Origin: 2011-GWA2-47-8b sp964361325
GTDB lineage: Bacteria > Patescibacteriota > Minisyncoccia > UBA6257 > WO2-44-18
Assembly: GCA_964361325.1 (NCBI GenBank)
Contig: CAYHZT010000014.1
Location: forward strand, 1-16,611
Direction of reading: 5' to 3'
DNA: 16,611 bases
Shown here: positions 8,220 through 13,407 of the stretch, in pieces
Layout: every line of letters starts with the position of its first letter
How positions within the stretch are numbered: position 1 is the first letter of the stretch
Notes under the pieces: generated by a model
Told to the model about the DNA's origin: nothing
Seen by the model: only the letters and a program-made list of their open reading frames with translations
The model's database searches: none
Program-made: the position numbers and the translations under genes

Positions 8220-9967
8220 GTTTCTTCTTCATTCGGTAATTCGCGCCGGCCGCCTTCCAAATCTTCAAACTCCGTAAGTTCCGGCGGAAGTTCGTAAATA
8301 AATCGGGACGGCAGGCTGGAAAAAGAGAGATAAAGTTTTTCGCGGGCGCGAGTCATCGCCACGTACATCAGCCGGCGCTCTTCTTCCAGTTCGTCCAGAG
8401 ATCCGTAGGACATTTGATGAGGCATCAGTCCTTCGCTGCACCCGACGAGAAAAACATTTTCAAACTCCAGGCCCTTGGAAAGATGAATGCTCATTAAATT
8501 GACCGTCGATGAGCCACGGGTGGATAATTGGGAATTTTTTGGATTATCCGCCGATTGGAGCAGGGCCGCCCGTTCCAAAAATTCCTCCAGGGTTTTAAAT
8601 TCGGAAACAAAATGAATCAATTCATTTACGTTTTCTATCCTTTCCGAATAATTATTGTAATTTTTTTCCAGATACTCCAAATAATCGGCGTTTACGATAA
8701 AAAAGTTTATCAATTCCAATATACTTAGATTTTTTCCGAGACGTGGCAGTTCTTCTATCAGCACCGCGGCGGTCTTTTTGCCGAAATTTTTGATTATCCT
8801 GTCTTTGCTGACCGCGTCTTTTGGATTATGAGCCAGGCGTAGGCCAGACATAAGGTCTTTTATCTCTTTTCTTTCGTAAAATTTAAGCCCCCCGAAAATT
8901 CTATAAGGCAAATTGGCAAAAATCAGCGCTTGTTCAACGGCTCGCGATTGAGCGTTGGTTCGGTACAAAATTGCCGTTGTTGAGTTCGGCGCTTCGACAA
9001 TCTTTTTAGCGACAAACACAGCTTCCGTTTCCGGATCGAGCGCTTTTATTACTCCGATCGGGTTTCCGGGTGGGTTCTCAGTCCAGAGCGTTTTAGGAGT
9101 TTGCAGTTTGTTGTTGCCGATTAATTTGGAAGCGGCAGAAATTATAGTTCCGGTGGAACGGTAATTTTGTTCCAGTTTGATTATTTTGGCATCCGGCCAG
9201 TCTCGTTGGAAGTTTAAAAAGTTGCGAAAATCGGCTCCGCGAAAACTATAAATTGCCTGTTGGTCGTCCCCCACCACGCTTAGATTTCGGTGATTTTCCG
9301 CCAGGAGTTTGATTAATCGGTATTGGGCGGTATTGATGTCTTGATATTCGTCCACTAAAATATAACGAAATTGTTTCCGGTATTTTTCCAAAACCTCCGG
9401 GTGATTTTGAAAAAGCCGAACCAGTTTTTCTATTAAGTCGTCAAAATCAAAAGCGTTATTTTTAATCAGTTCGTCCTCATATTTTTTAAAAACCAAGGCG
9501 GCGGTTTTATCAAATTCCGCCGGATCTAAAAACTCGTTTTTGATTTGAGAAATCTTGGATCTAAGCGCCATCGGATTATATTGCTCTCTGGAAATATCCA
9601 GCGCCTTGGCTATTTTTTTAATCACACTCAAAGAATCGTCGCTGTCAAAAATAGTAAAATAATGCGTGCGTTCGGCAAGTCGCGCCTCCTTTTTTAAAAT
9701 GCGGGCGCCAAACGAATGAAACGTTCCTATAAAACAATTTCCAATTTCCCCAATCCTGGAACGCATCTCGTTCGCTGCTTTATTGGTGAAAGTAATGGCG
9801 ATTATATTTTCCGGAGCCGCTCCGTTTTTAATAAGACACGCAAGACGCGCGGTTAAAGTTTTAGTTTTGCCCGATCCGGCTCCGGCGGCGATTAAAATCG
9901 GGCCGTTGCCGTATTCCACCGCTTCTTTTTGTCTTGGGTTGAGATTTTCTGATGTTGTATTAGGCAT
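8204..9967 (-). CDS. UvrD/PcrA-type superfamily 1 DNA helicase
   Basis: ATP-driven 3'-5' DNA helicase for repair and replication restart. Motifs appear in the right order over 587 aa: Q motif LNPRQKEAV (9-17), Walker A AGAGSGKT (28-35), Ia ITFTNKAANEM (58-68), GTFHSFGARIL (81-91), motif II VDEYQD (205-210), III GDDQQAIYSFRGAD (233-246), IV QNYRST (267-272), V MSIHLSKGLEF (492-502), VI EERRLMYVAMTRAREK (529-544). It is shorter than PcrA/UvrD proteins (~720 aa). The 2B region is reduced and lacks the NVPKRGIG-type segment, and only ~45 residues follow motif VI, so the C-terminal extension is missing. The start ATG at 9967 shares a CATG with the divergent peptidase gene and has no SD. It is the first gene of a uvrD-rsmA unit. 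Confidence 0.94.
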   Translation of the reverse strand: MPNTTSENLNPRQKEAVEYGNGPILIAAGAGSGKTKTLTARLACLIKNGAAPENIIAITFTNKAANEMRSRIGEIGNCFIGTFHSFGARILKKEARLAERTHYFTIFDSDDSLSVIKKIAKALDISREQYNPMALRSKISQIKNEFLDPAEFDKTAALVFKKYEDELIKNNAFDFDDLIEKLVRLFQNHPEVLEKYRKQFRYILVDEYQDINTAQYRLIKLLAENHRNLSVVGDDQQAIYSFRGADFRNFLNFQRDWPDAKIIKLEQNYRSTGTIISAASKLIGNNKLQTPKTLWTENPPGNPIGVIKALDPETEAVFVAKKIVEAPNSTTAILYRTNAQSRAVEQALIFANLPYRIFGGLKFYERKEIKDLMSGLRLAHNPKDAVSKDRIIKNFGKKTAAVLIEELPRLGKNLSILELINFFIVNADYLEYLEKNYNNYSERIENVNELIHFVSEFKTLEEFLERAALLQSADNPKNSQLSTRGSSTVNLMSIHLSKGLEFENVFLVGCSEGLMPHQMSYGSLDELEEERRLMYVAMTRAREKLYLSFSSLPSRFIYELPPELTEFEDLEGGRRELPNEEETWLEN

Positions 9968-11018
9968 GGCTATGTGTCATATTGGGGTTATTAAAAAGAC
10001 GATTCAAAAATTGAAAAACTTGCCATTAACAACCGTTGCTCCGGTTGTTTTAGTTCTAGGCGGTCTTATGTTTAATGTAATGGTTTTAAGCTCCAATAAT
10101 CAACAGTCGGAGGCTTTTGCGAGTCCTTACCTGTCTGCCGACGTGGGTGGAATTGTCGGCTTTGAGACCGACTCTCTTTTTTCGGACCAAGTTTTTATTG
10201 ATGATTTTGAGGTCGCCAGCGCCGAAGAAAACACGGCCGGGTTTGTCATAGTAGACAAAGATTCCGTTTTGAATTCTTCAAATCCTTTAAGTACAATTCT
10301 CCCGACTCGCGACGGTTTACTGGTGTACAAAGTGCAATCCGGGGATACGCTTTCCAGGATTGCCGCCAATTTCGGTATCTCGCTGAACACTATTTTTTGG
10401 GCTAATAAAGCTCTTGGCAATAACATTCGTCCCGGACAGGAAATTGTCATTTTGCCCGTTTCCGGAGTCGTGCATCAAATTGACGACGGCGATTCCGTAG
10501 AGTCCGTGGCCGAATTATATGGGGTAGCGCCGGAAAAAATTATTCAATATAATCCGGGGATTTCTCCGAATCATTTACGGGTCGGCACCACTCTTGTTAT
10601 TCCGGGAGCAAAACCCAAAACGACTCTTGCTAGTATTTCGGCAAGTAATCTGCCTAGCTTGCCGGGTTATTTTATTATACCGACCACGGGTTGGAACTGG
10701 GGCCGTCTCCATAGCTTTAACGCGGTGGATATTGCCAATGCTTGCGGCACTCAGATTTACGCGGCGGCGGAGGGGCTGGTAACTCGCTCCGATTCTTACG
10801 GTTGGAATGAAGGTTACGGACACGTAATTGAAATAGAACACCCTAACGGAGTGGCTACGAGCTACGCCCATACCCAGAAAAATTTGGTTTCTGTCGGAGA
10901 TTATGTTTTACAGGGTGATTTAATCGGCAATATCGGAAATACCGGAAAAACCGATGGCCCGACCGGATGCCATTTGCATTTTGAAGTTCGCGGGGCCAGG
11001 AATCCGTTTGCCAAATAA
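9966..11018 (+). CDS. LysM-domain M23 peptidase (cell-wall hydrolase)
   Basis: Predicted zinc endopeptidase that trims peptidoglycan outside the membrane. In 350 aa: an N-terminal transmembrane/signal-anchor helix (about 22-42), a linker, two LysM domains (about 120-165, beginning YKVQSGDTLSRIA; and 168-213, beginning VVHQIDDGDSV), and a C-terminal M23/LytM domain. The metal ligands are H249 and D255 in HSFNAVDIA, and H338 in HLHFEV; H336 and H302 (SYAHTQ) complete the site. An upstream ATG at 9783 is in frame but lies inside uvrD, and its extension encodes the antisense of the helicase motifs, so I start at 9966; ATG 9972 is an alternative. There is no clear SD. The promoter must lie within the uvrD coding region. 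A short hairpin at 11017-11035 follows the stop. Confidence 0.9.
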   Translation: MAMCHIGVIKKTIQKLKNLPLTTVAPVVLVLGGLMFNVMVLSSNNQQSEAFASPYLSADVGGIVGFETDSLFSDQVFIDDFEVASAEENTAGFVIVDKDSVLNSSNPLSTILPTRDGLLVYKVQSGDTLSRIAANFGISLNTIFWANKALGNNIRPGQEIVILPVSGVVHQIDDGDSVESVAELYGVAPEKIIQYNPGISPNHLRVGTTLVIPGAKPKTTLASISASNLPSLPGYFIIPTTGWNWGRLHSFNAVDIANACGTQIYAAAEGLVTRSDSYGWNEGYGHVIEIEHPNGVATSYAHTQKNLVSVGDYVLQGDLIGNIGNTGKTDGPTGCHLHFEVRGARNPFAK

Positions 11019-11035
11019 AGGGTATTAAACCCTTT
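11017..11035 (+). terminator. Weak hairpin at the end of the M23 gene
   Basis: AAAGGGT and ACCCTTT pair as a 7-bp stem around a 5-nt loop, starting at the TAA stop of the peptidase gene. The downstream strand is TTTGTTCC rather than a clean T-run, so termination is plausible but weak. Confidence 0.4.
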
Positions 11036-11063
11036 GTTCCGCTCGCTCCTCGCTCGGCGTAAT

Positions 11064-11100
11064 AAAAAAGCCCCTACTCTGTTTTTTAACAGAATAGGGG
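11064..11100 (-). terminator. Rho-independent terminator of the translin gene
   Basis: A 13-position stem with one mismatch (11071-11083 against 11088-11100, loop TTTT) is followed on the minus strand by C and six Ts (11069-11064). It starts 7 nt after the stop of the translin gene. On the plus strand no T-run follows, so it serves the minus-strand gene. Confidence 0.8.
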
Positions 11101-11107
11101 CGATGTC

Positions 11108-11836
11108 CTACGTCTCGAGTTCCTCGGTCTCATCCGAGTCGATATCGTTGAGCATCTTAACTGCCCATGCCGACGCGCCGCCAACCAGTCGCTCCTTGGC
11201 GTGATAGCCCTGGAAGCGGCGGTTGCTGGCGTTCAGAATCTTCGGGTACGATTCGTCGTACCGGTCGAAGTATTTCTGAATGCCGTCGATAATTGCGAGT
11301 AGCCGGTCGCCGAGATCGCGTTCGCTGATGTTCACCAAACCGCGGCGAACCAAGCGGCCTCGGACCTGTTCCGCCAGTTTGGAAACTTCGCTCGAGAAGT
11401 CGGCTACGCCAGCGAGCCAAGCCTGCGGAGTCGTGCCGAGATCTTGGCAGTTTGGCAGAACAATTTCGCTCAAATCCTTCTCGCCTATGAGAACTAGATA
11501 AAACGTGATTCCCATAACCGCTTCGGTCAATTCCTGTCCGGCATCGTTGGCGATTTCCGCTGCAATCAGTTGCGGCAAAGCTTCCAGACTCTCGATGAGT
11601 TCTTCATAATACTTCTTGCAGTACATCAGCTCAGTCTCCGCCGCGATTACGTTTCCTTGTCCGAGATAACGGAAAACGCGGTGCGACGAGCGCGTCGTCA
11701 GGCGCAGCTTGCCAAGGCATTGTTTGCCGTAGGCCCTTCGCTGACCCTCAAAAATCTTAGGGAAATCTTCTGACGCGGCGATCAACGCCTCTTCAACTCC
11801 GCTCTCTAGGGCGGCCAGCAACTTGTCTCTGCTCAT
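11108..11836 (-). CDS. Translin/Trax-family protein with an intact Trax-type nuclease site
   Basis: 242-aa, all-helical protein without membrane segments. The central part follows the translin fold: TTRSSHRVFRYLGQGNVIAA, then QELTEAVMGITFYLVLIGEK, then TPQAWLAGVADFSSEVSKLA. The second matches the helix of human Trax that reads LQEYVEAVSF, and the third matches its DYLLGVADLTGELMRM. Trax is the catalytic subunit of C3PO, a ribonuclease; its acidic residues lie in E-x2-E and D-x3-E. Both pairs are present here (E102/E105 and D146/E150), so ribonuclease activity is predicted. The C-terminal KILNASNRRFQGYHAKERL helix also fits. The start has a strong SD (AGGAGG, about 5 nt spacing) and a terminator follows. 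GC content and initiation signals differ from most neighbours. Comparisons are from memory; no alignment was run. Confidence 0.8.
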   Translation of the reverse strand: MSRDKLLAALESGVEEALIAASEDFPKIFEGQRRAYGKQCLGKLRLTTRSSHRVFRYLGQGNVIAAETELMYCKKYYEELIESLEALPQLIAAEIANDAGQELTEAVMGITFYLVLIGEKDLSEIVLPNCQDLGTTPQAWLAGVADFSSEVSKLAEQVRGRLVRRGLVNISERDLGDRLLAIIDGIQKYFDRYDESYPKILNASNRRFQGYHAKERLVGGASAWAVKMLNDIDSDETEELET

Positions 11837-11896
11837 ACTTTCCTCCTTTTAGAAAAGAGAGACGATTTATTTTTTAAAAGAACTTAACTCCTATCG

Positions 11897-11924
11897 TGAA
11901 TCACGAATTATGAATCATGAATTA
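11897..11924. repeat. Tandem 14-nt duplication upstream of the translin gene
   Basis: TGAATCACGAATTA (11897-11910) is followed directly by TGAATCATGAATTA (11911-11924), one mismatch. It lies in the 197-nt non-coding stretch between the two island genes, where the translin promoter should be. On the minus strand CATAAT (11912-11907) could be a -10 element with a poor -35 (TTTAAC, 11934-11929). Confidence 0.55.
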
Positions 11925-11960
11925 GGGGTTAAATTCTTTTGCCTAGTTTATAAAAAGAGG

Positions 11961-12000
11961 CCCCAGAGAGAAGATTTTGCGTCTTCTCTCTGGGGTTTTT
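11961..12000. terminator. Strong hairpin terminator between the two island genes
   Basis: A perfect 14-bp stem (11961-11974 with 11982-11995) closes a 7-nt loop. On the plus strand it is followed at once by TTTTT; on the minus strand by CCTCTTTTT. The minus-strand gene ending at 12034 lies 38 nt upstream, so it most likely terminates that gene; it can work in both directions. It separates the 284-aa gene from translin, so each is probably monocistronic. Confidence 0.8.
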
Positions 12001-12033
12001 GGTTCCCTTTGCGGGATGGACTGACCGTCGGAT

Positions 12034-12888
12034 TTACCGGCGGTAGCCTCCTTCGTTGCCACGGCGGCGGTTTCCGAAGCCGAGCTTCGCGGAGCGGTTG
12101 ACCTCGCCCATCGCGTTCACGTTCGAACCGAGCTTGGCCAGCTTGGCGCGCCGCTTGTCTTCCTCCATCTTGACCTTCTCGACCTCCACCGTCATGTCGT
12201 TCGCGATGCGAACGGCTTCGGCGTAGGTGTGGCTGTGGAAGAGGCGGGGGTCCGTGCCCTGCGACAACGTGCCGCGGTAATCGTCCACGCAGCAGCGGCC
12301 GATTGCGCCGACCCGGAAGGTTCCGTCTTCGTTCGGGAGAACGAAGAAGTTTCCGCTCCGAAAAGGCTGACCTGTCCGGCTGTCGATGACCGGCTTGTCG
12401 CCTTTGACGGCGGTCCAGGACATCGGTTCGAACTCTTCTTCGCCGATGTCGCAGGTGACCTTTCCGTCGGTCAAGACCGTGGCGTTCACCGTTTCGTCGG
12501 TGTGGACGTCGCGGAGCTTCTTCAGCTCTTCGGCCTTTCCGTTCTCACTGGCGATCGTGCTCTGGAGCCACGTGGCGGCTTCCTGGGTTTCCGTCAGCGT
12601 GAGCTGGCGGCCGAGGTTCAGAGCCCGTCCCTTGAGAACCATGAACCGGAGGCGGTAGTTGAAACCGGCCTTGGGGTTCGCGGGGTTGCGCTTCGTGTCC
12701 GCCATACCCTGGGCGATGAGCCAGTCCTGCGCTTTGGGAGTGACACAGTAGTTTTCCAGTGAGAGGAGCTTATACCCTCTTACCTTCAACTCCTTGTTCT
12801 TCTCGGCCATCTCAGCCGAAGTCATCGGCTTGTCCGAGCGTTCCTTGGCCGACTCACCCGTCGGCTGGGTGTCCTTCAGATCACTCAT
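12034..12888 (-). CDS. Unrecognised 284-aa protein with RG-rich basic tail
   Basis: I do not recognise this protein. The ATG at 12888 has a consensus SD (GGAGG at 12902-12898, 8-9 nt upstream); a TTG start five codons earlier would sit on the SD itself and is rejected. The first ~35 residues are polar and disordered. Residues ~38-110 look folded (GYKLLSLENYCVTPKAQDWL, then FNYRLRFMVLKGRALNLGRQ), and ~150-205 look like beta strands (FFVLPNEDGTFRVGAIGRCC). Residues ~221-255 form a charged helix, possibly a coiled coil. The end is basic and Gly/Arg-rich (FGNRRRGNEGGYRR), as in nucleic-acid-binding tails. GC is about 60% in sampled lines against about 40% in flanking genes such as metK, with G/C-ending codons throughout. 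It has its own promoter, structured leader and terminator, and is followed by translin. Confidence 0.75.
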   Translation of the reverse strand: MSDLKDTQPTGESAKERSDKPMTSAEMAEKNKELKVRGYKLLSLENYCVTPKAQDWLIAQGMADTKRNPANPKAGFNYRLRFMVLKGRALNLGRQLTLTETQEAATWLQSTIASENGKAEELKKLRDVHTDETVNATVLTDGKVTCDIGEEEFEPMSWTAVKGDKPVIDSRTGQPFRSGNFFVLPNEDGTFRVGAIGRCCVDDYRGTLSQGTDPRLFHSHTYAEAVRIANDMTVEVEKVKMEEDKRRAKLAKLGSNVNAMGEVNRSAKLGFGNRRRGNEGGYRR

Positions 12889-12924
12889 GGAAAAACCCTC
12901 CAAAAAAAGAAACCAGAAACCGGA

Positions 12925-12976
12925 AGTTACTCCAAAAAATCAACCTCAAGCCACATAGCCAGAGGCGGGAGTAACT
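12925..12976 (-). promoter_or_regulatory. Structured 5' leader of the 284-aa gene
   Basis: Between the predicted start of transcription (~12997) and the ATG at 12888 there are ~109 nt of leader. It contains a perfect 9-bp inverted repeat (12925-12933 with 12968-12976), and inside it CCTC/GAGG (12944-12947 with 12962-12965). A 32-codon hydrophobic upstream ORF (12979 to 12881, starting MSYSRLWLCG) also runs through the leader and overlaps the main start by 8 nt, without an SD. Together these suggest possible RNA-level control, but nothing matches a riboswitch I know. Confidence 0.4.
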
Positions 12977-13003
12977 CATTGTTGATGTTTAAGATCTGCG
13001 TAC

Positions 13004-13032
13004 ATTGTAGCAGATAGTTAATTTATTGTCAA
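13004..13032 (-). promoter_or_regulatory. Near-consensus promoter of the 284-aa gene
   Basis: On the minus strand a perfect TTGACA (13032-13027) is followed after 17 nt by TACAAT (13009-13004). It is the best sigma-70-type promoter in the window and points at the 284-aa gene. On the plus strand the same DNA offers a weaker TTGTCA-17-TAAGCT for tRNA-Arg, so the two promoters may overlap. Confidence 0.8.
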
Positions 13033-13074
13033 GATGGGCAAATTATGGTAAGCTCTGTTAAGCTTGATTTAGTT

Positions 13075-13146
13075 GCCCTCGTAGTCCAATGGATAGAATG
13101 CCTGGCTTCGAACTAGGAGATGGGGGTTCGATTCCCTCCGAGGGCA
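13075..13146 (+). tRNA. tRNA-Arg (anticodon TCG)
   Basis: A full cloverleaf can be drawn: acceptor GCCCTCG/CGAGGGC, a D stem with one weak pair, anticodon stem CCTGG/CTAGG with loop CTTCGAA giving anticodon TCG (reads CGA), and T arm GGGGG-TTCGATT-CCCTC. Discriminator A is at 13146. CCA is not encoded (ACAAA follows), so it must be added enzymatically. A strong terminator follows 1 nt later. Confidence 0.95.
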
Positions 13147-13147
13147 C

Positions 13148-13189
13148 AAACAAAAATAACCCCGATTTTTATCGGGGTTATTTTTGTTT
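13148..13189. terminator. Perfect 19-bp bidirectional terminator after tRNA-Arg
   Basis: A 19-bp perfect stem (13148-13166 with 13171-13189) with a TTTT loop has a GC core (CCCCGAT/ATCGGGG) and A/T-rich arms that provide a T-run on both strands. It ends the tRNA-Arg transcript on the plus strand, and would end any minus-strand RNA from 13190-13360. Confidence 0.85.
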
Positions 13190-13190
13190 A

Positions 13191-13360
13191 TTCTGGAATC
13201 GAACCTAGCAGCACCCCGTGTTGGAAGGCAGAGCACTACCCTTAAGGGTAGTGCTCGTCGGAAACCTGAAGGTGTCCGAGACGGGGGTCGGGGCGCTGCG
13301 TTGTGTTCGAGACTGAGTTCGCCGGCCGGCGGACGAAGCCCTTGTTCTCTCCGAGGGCGC
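13191..13360. ncRNA. Candidate structured non-coding RNA between tRNA-Arg and metK
   Basis: About 170 nt without a credible gene, ~60% GC against ~40% nearby. Helices found by hand: TCGAAC/GTTCGA (13199-13204 with 13305-13310), then an 11-position helix (13208-13218 with 13289-13299). Inside these lie two hairpins: a perfect 26-nt palindrome (13231-13256, loop TTAA), and TCGGA/TCCGA with ACC-TGAA-GGT (13258-13279). A further hairpin pairs 13338-13344 with 13352-13358. The single imperfect pair of the long helix is G-U if the minus strand is transcribed and A-C on the plus strand. The terminator at 13189-13148 would end a minus-strand RNA. The hairpin at 13338-13358 favours the plus strand instead, so the strand is unsettled. 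It does not match RNase P, tmRNA, SRP RNA or SAM riboswitch signatures that I know. Confidence 0.45.
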
Positions 13361-13392
13361 ATTGTTACTTTTTTATTTCCTCCCCGGTTGTT

Positions 13393-13398
13393 TATAAT
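13393..13398 (+). promoter_or_regulatory. -10 box of metK (leaderless transcript)
   Basis: A perfect TATAAT lies 9 nt upstream of the metK ATG at 13408, so transcription should start at or within a few bases of the start codon. No good -35 is present (a T-run at 13369-13374 sits at 18 nt). TATAATATAA reads as a -10-like box in both directions and could also serve a minus-strand RNA. Confidence 0.55.
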
Positions 13399-13407
13399 AT
13401 AACTGTT

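Noticed and set aside
9783..9965. Upstream extension of the M23 peptidase to an ATG at 9783
   Set aside because: The extra 61 residues are antisense to conserved UvrD motifs; the anchor helix and normal start follow 9966.
11039..11060. GCTCGCTCCTCGCTCGGCG microrepeat after the M23 gene
   Set aside because: Short, imperfect and without clear pairing or coding role; probably simple sequence.
12229..12762. Plus-strand ORF of 177 codons opposite the 284-aa gene
   Set aside because: High GC leaves long open frames on the antisense strand. Promoter, SD, terminator and start all support the minus-strand gene.
12889..12903. TTG start for the 284-aa protein at 12903
   Set aside because: The TTG forms part of the Shine-Dalgarno sequence; ATG 12888 has ideal spacing.
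13191..13256. Degenerate tRNA-Gly on the minus strand (GCCTTCCAA and GGTTCGATTCC look like anticodon and T loops)
   Set aside because: No acceptor stem and no anticodon stem can be drawn; the T-loop-like part pairs better in the larger helix with 13305-13310.
13069..13362. Minus-strand ORF (97 codons) running through the tRNA-Arg gene and the RNA candidate
   Set aside because: Its end (RRESNPHLLVRSQAFYPLDYEG) is the familiar false translation of the antisense of a tRNA, and the rest is the GC-rich structured region. No suitably spaced SD.
13303..13407. Upstream extension of metK
   Set aside because: The MetK family starts at the MPRIDYLASES region, and a -10 box lies directly before the ATG at 13408.
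13191..13407. SAM riboswitch controlling metK
   Set aside because: None of the conserved SAM-I core sequences that I know are present, and the metK -10 box lies downstream of the structured region.
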